A program made the translations under genes and the position numbers. Below are positions 10,556-20,163 of a stretch of 64,000 nucleotides of DNA, in pieces (the stretch's first letter is position 1; every line of letters starts with the position of its first letter). A model generated the notes under the pieces. The model was given only the letters and a program-made list of their open reading frames with translations, was not told the DNA's origin and ran no database searches. The stretch is from Schizochytrium sp. CCTCC M209059 (Eukaryota; Sar; Bigyra; Thraustochytrida; Thraustochytriidae), in assembly GCA_000818945.1 (NCBI GenBank), contig KN805419.1, forward strand, positions 208,964 through 272,963, in the 5' to 3' direction.

Positions 10556-13500
10556 ATGGGCACAGGCGCGAGCTCGCAGCGCAAGGTGCTCGCGAAGGGA
10601 GCGCTGCCCGTCGAGCAAGAACGCAAGGTCGAAGACCTACTGGCCGCGCAGCGCGAGCGCGACACCGACGTTCTCTTCTTGGCCGTGGGCTACGCCAGTA
10701 CCTCGAGCGAGCACACCAAGCTGAGCAAGGGCAAGAGCGTCGTGGTCGTGAACTGCTACCGCGTCTATCTGTTCAGAGGATCCTGGACGACAAAATTTAA
10801 AGTCACATGGAGCGTCCCCGTGGTCCATATTGCGAAAATTGCCATCCTTAGCGATGGTGATGGCGATGGTGCAAAGGTTTCCAAAAAGGTAGACGCCTTT
10901 CGCGTACGCCTCACACTCATCAATGGCAGCTCGCAAGACCTCCTCGTGAGCGACCCAGAAGGCTTTGCTCGATCCGTGCAAACGGCGCACGCCATGGCGT
11001 CGTATGGCGTGCCTTGGGCCTTTGTCATGCCCCCTCAGCTGGAATCGCCCAGACCCATCATTCCTGGGGCCATCCCCGTACCCGATGTTCCTCCTTTCCT
11101 CGCGCTCTTTCGCATTTACGCCAACATAATTTCTGGAAGCGGCGTCTTGGCGCAACAAGTCCTCGATGCTGGCGCCACCCCAATTACCACTTCCGACGAC
11201 GGCCTCGGACCGATTTCGATGCGCCTGTCTCCGACCGAGCGTCTGGGCGGCGACACAGCATGGCAGCCCACTGCCGCCGTGTTGATTCAGGCGCTCACCG
11301 CTCTGACCCTGGCGGCCACCTATGACGCATCTGTGAAGAAGGTGAGCCTGAACGGTCTCGACGATGCGCTGCTGAAGCAGAACCCAGATTTTAGACTTGC
11401 CATTTGGGAGCTCCTGCGCTGGAACGTTGGTATCGAATCGCTCGAGCTTTGCCAAATAGAATGCGAGCCCTCCTTCTGGTCAGTTCTCTCGCAAGCTCTC
11501 CTCGCAAACCCACGGCCAAGGATGGGCGTGCATTTCATGCTCGATCGCTGCAACGTCGACTCCGGCTCTGGCCTTGCACTTGCCATGCAACGCGCATATT
11601 ACTTTGCCTCCCCGCTTTCTCTGCGTGTGCACCAGTTCCTAAAGGCCGGCCCGGAGAACGTGGACCCAAACGTCGAGGGAGCAAGCTGGATCTTTGCGGT
11701 TTTCAACGGTGACTATCTTCCCTCACTCGACGCCACGCGTCCGCTACCGCTTCCATATCTGGGCATGTTGCAAGAATTGGACCTTTCAGGAACTCTCCTT
11801 CCCGTCGCTAGCTTCGAAGCCGCCAGCGCCTCGCTCTCGGGCTGTGCGTCGTTGCGCAAGCTCGTCCTTGCTGGATCCCTTCAGGAACTCGCCTCGCAGG
11901 GCCTCGTGGAAGACCTTCTCAAGGCGCTTCCCGCCAGTCCTCTTGCAACCCTTGACCTGAGCGACAACAGCAATCTTTTTGCGGTCCCCGGCTCTCGTTT
12001 TGTTGATGCTCTTGCCGATTTTGTCCACAACCGCCTCGGCTCGCTGGTCAGTATCGTGTTGACGTCAACCAACATTAGCGGCAATGAGCTCCTCGCCCTC
12101 TGCAAGGTGCTCTGTGACGACGACCAAGACGCGCTTGCTCTGCGCCGCAAAAAGTTCGCAACCACGCGCCGTCTGGTCCCTGTCGTGCAATGGACGCGCG
12201 AGCTCATTGCGCAAGCAGCCATTACGCTTTGCGTCGGGTCCAACGAGTCATTGACCAATATTCTCGAAGCGGAATCAATGCCAAAGCTTCCCATTGGTTT
12301 TTCGCTCGTTGCGAACAATCTAACCTGGAGTCGACTCGCGCAAAAGTCCATCCTTCGATCGTTGCACACCACCGAGAGCGCGACGTTGGACTTCTCCCTC
12401 GATGAGACCAATGAGCAATTCGACCTTCACGTCGTTGCAACGGACTATCCGCATTCGCAGGCATTTCCGCACATGGACCCACTTCTCTACCGGGGCGGCG
12501 TTTACGCTGCTCAGGCCACTGGCCAAGAGCTACCCTATGCTGGCGCCTCAGGGGGAATGAGCATCTTTGCGCTATCCAGCGAAATTGTCGACAGAATTCC
12601 GTACTCTATTATCCAGCAAATTGACGTTTGGTCCAGGACTGACGCCGAGACGCAAGTCTTTGACAGCGAGCCAGAGCGTGAGCTCTGCCAACTCGTTGGA
12701 GATATGGCTCTATCCTGCGAACACCTATGGAAATTGAGTTTGCGTAACTGGCGTCTAGGACCCACGGCCTCGGCATTCTTTGAAGAGGGTATCGCGCTAA
12801 ACAAGACACTTCTCTCCCTCGACATCACAGGCAACTACATTGGAGACCGGGGCGCCGAGGCCCTCGGCCAAGCGCTACGCACCAATCGCACGCTCGTGTC
12901 GCTGCACATGGATGACAACCACGTCGGCCTCGATGGCTGGAAGGCCATCCGAGGTGCTCTCTATGGCAATCGTAAGCTCGCGGAGTTTACGTATCCAGCA
13001 AAGGACGTAGCCCGGCGCAACGCACGCCTCGATCAACAGATTGCTCTTGGCGACGAGATTTACAAGGTCGGCAAGCTCGACATCAAGAGAACCTACAATT
13101 CCTACTCCTTGAAACCGCGAAGCGTCGAGATCATCAAGTATGGCAAGAAGCTCCGCCGCCATGCTATTGCGCACGCCCAAAAGATTCGAGATACTCTGGC
13201 CCAAATTCTTGCCGCTGTGGCCGATAACGTCAATGGGTGGGGTGACAAATTCGCTCCAAAGCAAGACAAGCAGCGTGCCAAGGCGCAAGACCGCGTTGTC
13301 TCTAAGGTCGCACGAAAGCAAGCCAAGCTTCTTGCCAAGATGACCCGCCTTCTGAGCAAGTCCGCCGCAAAGGGCCGACGTAATAAGCGGGGCAATCCGT
13401 ACGTGCCCTCGGCGGTTGATCCTCTGCGCCGCGGCCCAATTCTCTCCACTGATCCCGTCTACGACTACGATGGCTACCTGGGTGAGACGTATGCCGGCGA

Positions 13501-15514
13501 TGTGAACAGACTGCTTCCTTTTCGTTATCGTGGCAGGCGACGTCGCTATATTGCTCGCGCACCCGCCCACCACGATGGGCGCGTGAATGGTGGTAATGGT
13601 GGCAGCGACAGCGACAGCGACAGCGACAGCAGCAATGACCACGATGACAATGTCGACCATGTCAACGATAACGATCGCGAAACCGAGGAAGGTCGCTCTA
13701 TTGGTGAGCAACAGGACTCGGGACATGGCCGCGAATTCGCAACAGCGGAAACAGCCGCGGCCGCCATTCTCGCGCTCGGTGCGGCCGCATTTCTTGCCGC
13801 AAACCTCGACGAGCTGCAAGCCCAGGCAGCGATGCTTGACCCTTCTGTGCAGGCGCAAATGAGCGAGCTCATTGATGAGGGTCGTGAAACTACCGAGCTG
13901 TTGAATGAAAATACTGCCATGTGGGGGCCCGGAGCTGCCGAGGCGACGGCTGGCGCCCTCGATGATGCTGTCGATTCACCGGACATGAGTGGTCTCGACC
14001 TCGATGGGGATGCCGGAGCGGATAATGACGATGACAACGATGATGATGACATGGACGATGTCGAAATGTACGCCGGGGCTGGGCCGGATCAACGGGATGG
14101 TGAATTCCGTGCACCTCCACGCGCCCCTCGCGTGCTGAGCGGATCACAAGGCCCCATCTTGCATGCAGCGGCCCGGGGTACAGTCGAATACGCTGTGCAA
14201 GGGCCCGATTGCTCGGCCGCCAGAGATCTCGAGCGATTGCGCACCGAGTTCACAGACTGGTTCGCTGAGCAGGAGCGTCTCTTTGCTCAGGTCGACGCGG
14301 ACCTGAAGCAGGCATCAGCGCGTGCAAAGGTCCAAGCCATTTTGGACCGGGGGCAGTTCTGGAAGACTCCCTCTTCGTACTCGACACAAATCTTGTGGAC
14401 GCTTTCGAGTGAGCAAAGACAGATTGACGAGCGTGACTGGTGTGTGCTTTGCACGCAATTGAGCGCAGACCGTTGGCCGCGTTTCGAGCGGCTTGCGCGA
14501 TCTTGGAACGGAGCTCTCAGCGCCGCCGTTTACCTTCCCGATGACGACGAGACTGCCGTTCCCGTCGCCACACGTTTGCGGGCAAGCTGCGCGGCACTCG
14601 TCAAGGCACAACCGCGCCTTCGTCTCCACGTGGTCCTTGTCACGCCATCGACCCTTCAAACGTGGTATCCCATCAACATGCTGCGCAATGCGGCCCTCGT
14701 TGGAGCGCGCTCCGCGTTTGCGCCTGTTGCCACGCATGTTTTTCTGCTTGATGTCGACTTTATGGTGGACCACATGCTTGCGGATCGCCTTCGCGACGAC
14801 GAGGATCTCCGCACCCATGTGCGCGAGGCACGCGACACGGCCTTTGTCGTCCCGGCGTTTGAGAACGTCCAGGAAGAACTTCCTAAGGGTTCGTTTGCGT
14901 GCTTGGACACGAGAGATGTGCGCGCAGGTTTTGCTAATGGCCGTACAGTTGGGTTTCACGTGGAGAGCTTTCCTAAGGGGCATGCGCCAACGAACTTTAC
15001 TCGCTGGGCCGACGCACAAGAGCACTACTTGCGCATGTCATACGCGGTGAAGTACGAGGATTGCTTCGAGCCATATGTCATTGTCCGCTTGGAAGACGTC
15101 CCCCTTTACGACGAGCGTTTTACTGGCTATGGCATGAACAAGATCAGCCACTTGTTTTCGCTGTCGCGACGTGTATCCAAGTTTCGGGTGCTCTTTGACC
15201 ATTGCGTTGTGGCCGATCCTCACCCGCGCAGCGACGAGTGGGCTCGAACATCCTCGACGAGAGATCGTTTGGCTTATCTCAAGGCACTCTACATTAGTTT
15301 TAAGCGCACTGGAGGTCGCAAGATTGTCGTCTCGGCCACCACAATCACCGTCACGGCTCGCTTGGACGCTGAGCAGCGTAAAAAGACCTGCGCTCCTGAA
15401 GAGTATCTGGAGAATATGCTGCGCACAGGTCATGAGGCGAGCGACATGCACTCTACCAATGATGCCTCGTCATGGGTCGCGATGGATCTCAATGAAAAGT
15501 TTGATGCTAGCTAG
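10556..15514 (+). CDS. CARMIL-like leucine-rich-repeat protein fused to a GT49 (LARGE/B4GAT1-type) glycosyltransferase
   Basis: One uninterrupted frame of 1652 residues. The N-terminus MGTGASSQRK fits an N-myristoylation signal. Residues about 35-150 look like a PH-type domain, followed by a linker and leucine-rich repeats (about 245-840) of the CARMIL kind, where the family binds capping protein and membranes to control actin. A basic helical region (about 850-950) and two acidic low-complexity linkers (about 1018-1050 and 1145-1175) follow. The C-terminal about 330 residues match glycosyltransferase family 49: a YPINMLRNAAL segment, a DXD metal site (Asp1399-Val-Asp1401 in HVFLLDVDF), and DERFTGYGMNK near residue 1525. 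In animals GT49 enzymes sit in the Golgi lumen behind a membrane anchor; here no signal peptide or span is visible, so this copy should be cytosolic or membrane-associated through its lipid anchor. What it glycosylates cannot be told. Because the frame is continuous, the fusion is not an exon-joining artefact. Confidence 0.8.
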   Translation: MGTGASSQRKVLAKGALPVEQERKVEDLLAAQRERDTDVLFLAVGYASTSSEHTKLSKGKSVVVVNCYRVYLFRGSWTTKFKVTWSVPVVHIAKIAILSDGDGDGAKVSKKVDAFRVRLTLINGSSQDLLVSDPEGFARSVQTAHAMASYGVPWAFVMPPQLESPRPIIPGAIPVPDVPPFLALFRIYANIISGSGVLAQQVLDAGATPITTSDDGLGPISMRLSPTERLGGDTAWQPTAAVLIQALTALTLAATYDASVKKVSLNGLDDALLKQNPDFRLAIWELLRWNVGIESLELCQIECEPSFWSVLSQALLANPRPRMGVHFMLDRCNVDSGSGLALAMQRAYYFASPLSLRVHQFLKAGPENVDPNVEGASWIFAVFNGDYLPSLDATRPLPLPYLGMLQELDLSGTLLPVASFEAASASLSGCASLRKLVLAGSLQELASQGLVEDLLKALPASPLATLDLSDNSNLFAVPGSRFVDALADFVHNRLGSLVSIVLTSTNISGNELLALCKVLCDDDQDALALRRKKFATTRRLVPVVQWTRELIAQAAITLCVGSNESLTNILEAESMPKLPIGFSLVANNLTWSRLAQKSILRSLHTTESATLDFSLDETNEQFDLHVVATDYPHSQAFPHMDPLLYRGGVYAAQATGQELPYAGASGGMSIFALSSEIVDRIPYSIIQQIDVWSRTDAETQVFDSEPERELCQLVGDMALSCEHLWKLSLRNWRLGPTASAFFEEGIALNKTLLSLDITGNYIGDRGAEALGQALRTNRTLVSLHMDDNHVGLDGWKAIRGALYGNRKLAEFTYPAKDVARRNARLDQQIALGDEIYKVGKLDIKRTYNSYSLKPRSVEIIKYGKKLRRHAIAHAQKIRDTLAQILAAVADNVNGWGDKFAPKQDKQRAKAQDRVVSKVARKQAKLLAKMTRLLSKSAAKGRRNKRGNPYVPSAVDPLRRGPILSTDPVYDYDGYLGETYAGDVNRLLPFRYRGRRRRYIARAPAHHDGRVNGGNGGSDSDSDSDSSNDHDDNVDHVNDNDRETEEGRSIGEQQDSGHGREFATAETAAAAILALGAAAFLAANLDELQAQAAMLDPSVQAQMSELIDEGRETTELLNENTAMWGPGAAEATAGALDDAVDSPDMSGLDLDGDAGADNDDDNDDDDMDDVEMYAGAGPDQRDGEFRAPPRAPRVLSGSQGPILHAAARGTVEYAVQGPDCSAARDLERLRTEFTDWFAEQERLFAQVDADLKQASARAKVQAILDRGQFWKTPSSYSTQILWTLSSEQRQIDERDWCVLCTQLSADRWPRFERLARSWNGALSAAVYLPDDDETAVPVATRLRASCAALVKAQPRLRLHVVLVTPSTLQTWYPINMLRNAALVGARSAFAPVATHVFLLDVDFMVDHMLADRLRDDEDLRTHVREARDTAFVVPAFENVQEELPKGSFACLDTRDVRAGFANGRTVGFHVESFPKGHAPTNFTRWADAQEHYLRMSYAVKYEDCFEPYVIVRLEDVPLYDERFTGYGMNKISHLFSLSRRVSKFRVLFDHCVVADPHPRSDEWARTSSTRDRLAYLKALYISFKRTGGRKIVVSATTITVTARLDAEQRKKTCAPEEYLENMLRTGHEASDMHSTNDASSWVAMDLNEKFDAS

Positions 15515-15774
15515 GAAGAAAAGAGAGAGAAAGGAGACCGATTTTGGAGTTTGTTTCAAGTTGCTCGAAGGCGTGCGACCCCTACATTTGGGTTGGCAAC
15601 AAGAAGACTGAGTCACTAAATCGTAAGATTCGCAGATCCCATTGATTTTTTGGATCTGTTTTTTCCCAAGCCATTTAAAGAAAAAAAACAAAAAAAAACG
15701 GATCAATTTCCATGGGCATGCTTGCTGTGAGCAGCGAGCGGATCGCAGATTGCAAAGCAGTCGCATGACACACA

Positions 15775-16548
15775 ATGGACCAGCTCGTGTATCATGCTGT
15801 TGCCACGGGCAACCTGGGGCAGGTCCTGGAGCTGGTAGCGGAGAAAAACTCGTGGAGTTGGACACCCCATGATGAAAAGGTCGAAACACAACGCTTGGGC
15901 GATATTGTAGACCTTGGCAAAGGTCATGGCCCCAATGAGACGACCTTGCTACACGCATGCAGCGCCAAATGCCACATTCGTACCGCCAAGGTTCTGCTTG
16001 ACATGCTCGCGGGAAGCACAGACGCAGCTACGCGACGACGCATCGTCAATAAGCGAGAATGCAGCAAGATTGGTGGGTATACGCCACTTCATTTGGCTTG
16101 TCTCAGCAAGTGCACGACCGCCGCAGACATGGCGGAGCTTTTGATACAGTATGGCGCCGACCCTGACGTCAAGGACGACAATTGCTCTTTTACGGCACTC
16201 CATCTTGCCGTGCGCTCACATGCCTTTGAGGTTGTGCGAGTGCTTGTGCGTGCTGGCGCCGACTTGTTGGCGCGTGACAAGTTTGGCAACAATCCAGCTT
16301 TTTGGCTCAAAGAACTTTACCCCGACGCTACCAGTTCAATGCGAGACTTGCTTGGTCCGCCGAAATCAGCAAGCATTGAGGAAAAGTTCTTTGCCTTACA
16401 CCGGGATCGAATGGCACGAGGACTCCCAACAAACACTCTACCAGCAGCAAATCCGATGGCTGCACCGCGATACAAAGCCTTTGTCAAGGCCAAGGGAAAA
16501 GGAGGGAAAGCCGGAAGCAAAAAGAAGAAGACAAAGAAAAAGAAATAA
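15775..16548 (+). CDS. Ankyrin-repeat protein with a lysine-rich tail
   Basis: A 257-residue single-exon protein. Four ankyrin repeats can be seen, the clearest being GYTPLHLACLSKC (about residue 100) and SFTALHLAVRSHAFEVVRVL (about residue 139). The last 25 residues are strongly basic and repetitive (GSKKKKTKKKK), which could act as a nuclear-localisation or RNA/membrane-binding tail. The start lies 260 bp downstream of the CARMIL-GT49 stop on the same strand, with an A-rich stretch between. The specific partner is unknown. Confidence 0.75.
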   Translation: MDQLVYHAVATGNLGQVLELVAEKNSWSWTPHDEKVETQRLGDIVDLGKGHGPNETTLLHACSAKCHIRTAKVLLDMLAGSTDAATRRRIVNKRECSKIGGYTPLHLACLSKCTTAADMAELLIQYGADPDVKDDNCSFTALHLAVRSHAFEVVRVLVRAGADLLARDKFGNNPAFWLKELYPDATSSMRDLLGPPKSASIEEKFFALHRDRMARGLPTNTLPAANPMAAPRYKAFVKAKGKGGKAGSKKKKTKKKK

Positions 16549-16856
16549 GATTTGTTGCGTAACACGGCTTTTGCATTTTGATATAGATGAACACCGATTC
16601 GATATGTCTTTATAAGTACACGCGGCGCTCTCATGTCAAAATTTGCATGGATACAAGCCCTAACAGCATGGGTGTCAGTCTGTCAGCGCCGTCGCCCTCG
16701 TACGCTTGGGGGCCAATTGATGTTCGCGAGATTCAGATGGGCGCCAAGCAGCACTTTGCCAGCTTGAAACTTTTCCGCTACCAGCAAGCAAGCAAGCAAG
16801 CAAGTAGGCAAAACCTGGCATGGTCGTTCGTTCTCTTGCCATGACGAGCGTTTTAC
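16549..16856. repeat. Short convergent spacer with a CAAG repeat (16783-16803)
   Basis: Between the ankyrin gene and the convergent MCU gene; holds five CAAG units and nothing else recognised. Confidence 0.5.
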
Positions 16857-18347
16857 TCACGGGTACTCGTTTGGCTTTCCGGGGCCGTTTAGATCTTTTG
16901 CGGCTTCCGCGGCATTTTCCACATCCTCGTCAGAAAGTGAGGCAAAGACGCGCTCGTTCTCCTCGATCGCGGCTGCAGACCAGAGCGAGCGCGGTGGCTG
17001 CAGGACGACAAGCTGGCGCTCCAACTTGAGCGCAAGCGATTGAAGCTCTGTGTAGCGCGAGATGTCAAATGCATTGCGCACGTAGAGCTTGGTTGCCCTT
17101 CGCTGGGTAAGGAGTGCCGCGAGTGCCGGATAGGAATACTCGATCTTGTGATGTTGAAAGAAGACAAGTCCGAGGATGGCCGTGCCAAAGGTGATAAAGT
17201 AGGTGATGGGTTCCATGACGTCCCAGCCGAAGCGAGAGAAAAAGGTGAGCTTGGCAATGACGGCCGCTTGGGAAAGTAGATAAAGGAGGCAAACTGTGAG
17301 CACGCGCTTGGTGTGCCGCGCAGCCTGGGCGTCGAGAGGACGTTTCTCACGCTCCATGGAGGCTAGCTCGACAAGCGTGTCGTGGAGTCGCTCCTGTTTG
17401 TGTTCAATGACATCAGCTGTGCGTCCCTCGGGCTGCAGCGTAAGACGATATCGCATACCATTGATGGAGACGTGCAGGCCCTCATTTTCGTCGGCCATGG
17501 CGCTAAATTGCTGGACCGAGAGCGGAATTTCAACATTAAGCGCACTTGGTTCCTGGAACTCGAGACCTGCCTCTGCCAACGATTTTTTGCGCAAGAAAGC
17601 TTCCCATTCCGCGTTGCTGACACGCCCATCGCCATCGGTGTCGGCAAGAAGAAACTCTTGGAAATCCATCTCTGATCTGCTTTTTAAATGTGCAAAACGT
17701 TTTGAGAAGAGATCGTTTGTGCCACTGGACTTGTTCTCCTCGTCCATGCGTTCGAGCATGCGCATGATGCGCAAGCGTGAGTCAAGGCTCAAGCCCTTCT
17801 TTTTACGGGCACCATTTGCCTCGAGAAAACGATCCTGGATGGACAGGTGAAGGGGCTTTGCGTTGTTGCTGCCAAATCCCCCATCCTTGGCCGATTGCGG
17901 CGCCGCTGCGTCCGCGGCAGCAGAGGCTACGGACGTGGATGAGGCCGGGTCAAATGACGGGGGTGGCGATCCCGAAGTCGTACCTCTCGTCGAAGAAGAC
18001 GTCGACGACGATGACGACGACGGTGGAGATGGAGATGAAGAGGTTGACGAGGAGGATGAGGAGGAAGAGTATGAACGTGCTGTCCCGGCAAAAGGTACGC
18101 TCTGTTTGTAAGTCTTGCCGTTTCCAGAGACTCGTGTGCAGCGAAGGTCCTCCCCCGCGCGTCGCGGGCCAACGACTGGCACTTGACGGTCCCTACGCCT
18201 ACGCTTTCTGCATGCGCCGCCTGCCCTGGCCTCAGGCCACGTGTCCTCGCTCGCTACGACGACCAGTGCTCGTGCGAGGCTGACAGCCGGCGTTGGCGTT
18301 GCTGGGCCCAGCGGCCTCAATGCCGCGCGCGTCCAGGCGCTCAGCAT
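16857..18347 (-). CDS. Mitochondrial calcium uniporter (MCU) pore protein with an N-terminal EF-hand
   Basis: From the first ATG the protein has 496 residues. The N-terminus (MLSAWTRAALRPLG) is basic and lacks acids for about 30 residues, like a mitochondrial presequence, and is followed by a Ser/Pro-rich linker. A canonical EF-hand loop DTDGDGRVSNAE lies near residues 235-246. The C-terminal half carries two membrane spans (about 346-366 and 378-398) around the MCU signature WDVMEPITYF (about residue 373), which forms the calcium selectivity filter in the inner mitochondrial membrane. In animals calcium sensing is done by separate MICU proteins; here a sensor-like EF-hand is in the same chain. 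A coiled coil is likely in residues about 305-335. The frame stays open upstream to 18584 but only from a TTG. Strong call on the pore motif. Confidence 0.85.
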   Translation of the reverse strand: MLSAWTRAALRPLGPATPTPAVSLARALVVVASEDTWPEARAGGACRKRRRRDRQVPVVGPRRAGEDLRCTRVSGNGKTYKQSVPFAGTARSYSSSSSSSSTSSSPSPPSSSSSSTSSSTRGTTSGSPPPSFDPASSTSVASAAADAAAPQSAKDGGFGSNNAKPLHLSIQDRFLEANGARKKKGLSLDSRLRIMRMLERMDEENKSSGTNDLFSKRFAHLKSRSEMDFQEFLLADTDGDGRVSNAEWEAFLRKKSLAEAGLEFQEPSALNVEIPLSVQQFSAMADENEGLHVSINGMRYRLTLQPEGRTADVIEHKQERLHDTLVELASMEREKRPLDAQAARHTKRVLTVCLLYLLSQAAVIAKLTFFSRFGWDVMEPITYFITFGTAILGLVFFQHHKIEYSYPALAALLTQRRATKLYVRNAFDISRYTELQSLALKLERQLVVLQPPRSLWSAAAIEENERVFASLSDEDVENAAEAAKDLNGPGKPNEYP

Positions 18348-19584
18348 GTCTGTTCTCCGCCGCGGGCGCGCGCACCCAGAGCCGTCTCGTCTACCTGCCT
18401 GCCTGCCTGCCTGCCTGCCTGTCTGCAGGCGTGCTGCGCAGGTCCTCGCGAGCCTCGCGCTGCGGCGCGCCGCTGCACACGCGCGCGCAGGGGGTTGGTT
18501 ATTGCTGTCTTTTGCGTGCTTGCTTTCGCGCTTTCTCGCTTGCTTGCTTGCTTGCTTGCTTTCAAGTTGGGCCCCGGGAAACAAGGCGAACGAAGGAGGA
18601 GTAGAAGAAGGAGAAGAAAAACGAGAAGGAGAAGGAGAAGAAGTCGTTCACGTTATTATGGAAGTCACTCACAGTCAGTCAGCAGCACAAGCGCACATTG
18701 CGTTGCATCATGATCGCACCATGGACGGCTGCAGTGCCCGTGGCGTACGTAGCGAAGTGCCATGGCTGCACAGCATTGTATTATTACGCTGCTCTGCGTC
18801 GCATTGCATCGCATTGCACAGCTCTGCATTGCAGGCATTGTACTTACTGTGAGTTTTGGTAGATTAAGTGCAGTGCAGTGCAATGCAGAGCAATGCACTG
18901 CAATACAGAGCAGTGCAGCGCGGCGCAGCGCGGTCGAGGGAGGGGAAGCGCGCGGCACGAAAGGGGGTGCAGATGACATCTCGCACGCCTGCGCGTTTGG
19001 ACGACGAGGAAGGCGGTGACGGTGACGATCTTTCTTCACTGTCAGTTTGCTTGCGCAAGCCCATGAATTTGTGAAACGTGCAACTGCGCGGGCGAGGGAA
19101 GAGGCGGGCGGGCGATGATGGCGTCGACGTTGCAAATTGGCAGACGTAGGGCGCGTGGCTGGTATATATATATCTTGTCTCGTCATCAGCATGAGTTCTG
19201 GATCCGCTCGGTATTGCGCGAACGAAGGAGAGGAAGGAAGGAAGGAAGGAAGGAAGGAGGGAAGATCTTTGGCAGAGAGAGGAGAGAGCAAAGGGCCCAA
19301 ATCTGCAAGTGTCCATTTTCAGGTCTTGTGGCAAAATAAGTTTGGGCAAGGCTGCGCAAAAAAAAATCTCGAGATGGCATTGCATTGGATGGCCATGGGA
19401 CCATGAAGTGGAATGAAGAAGCAAGAAGCAGAAAATGGTAGCGAGAGACAATCTTACTTTTATTTATGATAATAATAATACCAAGTGAGTTGTTCCACGA
19501 ATAAAGATGAGCGAGCAACTCTTGCAAACAAACTAGGTTCGGGTCATAAAGTTGCTTTGGAGCACAGTGTGCGCCATCGACTGA
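18348..19584. repeat. Spacer with CCTG, CTTG, GGAA repeats and a quasi-palindromic TGCAN array
   Basis: Contains CCTG units (18400-18424), CTTG units (18538-18560), a TGCA-rich quasi-palindrome (18785-18930) and a GGAA repeat (19225-19262). No gene is supported. Confidence 0.6.
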
Positions 19585-20163
19585 CTATTCCTTGCGCTTG
19601 CTGGGGTCCGTGGGCAGATACTGAATCTTGACGTTGAGAAGGGCGACCTCTTCGACAAGGATCATGATGGGCAGGGGCGCCATCATGACCTCGAAGAACA
19701 GACAAGAGCTCAGCACCAGACCATAGAGGAGAGCGAAGATCCTGATGCGAATGTTCATGCCCGGAAGGTACGTAATGATGACAAGCGCGGCGCACATGAG
19801 GTAGGCAAACTCGTCGGCCTCTTCGTAGCCCATATCGCGCAGGAACATGATGGCGATGACGCTGCCGAGTGCCGTGATGGCGAGACCGCATTCTCCCAGT
19901 GGGGCTTCCTTGCGGAGATAGAGCGAAACGATGTACATGACCTGCTGCGGCACGAAGACGGCGAGCAGGTGCATCTGGTGCGTGGGGTCAAACTCCGGAA
20001 CAATGCTCGCGGCCGCAAGCACGGAGGAGACCGCGGTCCATGCCGATCCGATGCCAATGCTTGTCTGGTGCGGCATGAGCAGATGCTCCATGCCGATCTT
20101 GCGCAGGCCGATGAAGGTCACCATCGTCAGGGCGACGAGCACAGCGCCGACAGGGACGTCCAT
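19585..20163 (-). CDS. Six-span integral membrane protein of unknown function
   Basis: From the first ATG, 192 residues. Hydrophobic segments at about residues 5-20, 38-55, 62-82, 94-112, 118-136 and 146-170 give a six-span topology with a short basic tail (DPSKRKE). The frame stays open for 50 codons upstream to a TTG and the ATG reading MDVPVGAVL is preferred. I do not recognise the family. The upstream region on the coding strand carries a TAGGCCTA motif (20440-20447). Confidence 0.65.
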   Translation of the reverse strand: MDVPVGAVLVALTMVTFIGLRKIGMEHLLMPHQTSIGIGSAWTAVSSVLAAASIVPEFDPTHQMHLLAVFVPQQVMYIVSLYLRKEAPLGECGLAITALGSVIAIMFLRDMGYEEADEFAYLMCAALVIITYLPGMNIRIRIFALLYGLVLSSCLFFEVMMAPLPIMILVEEVALLNVKIQYLPTDPSKRKE

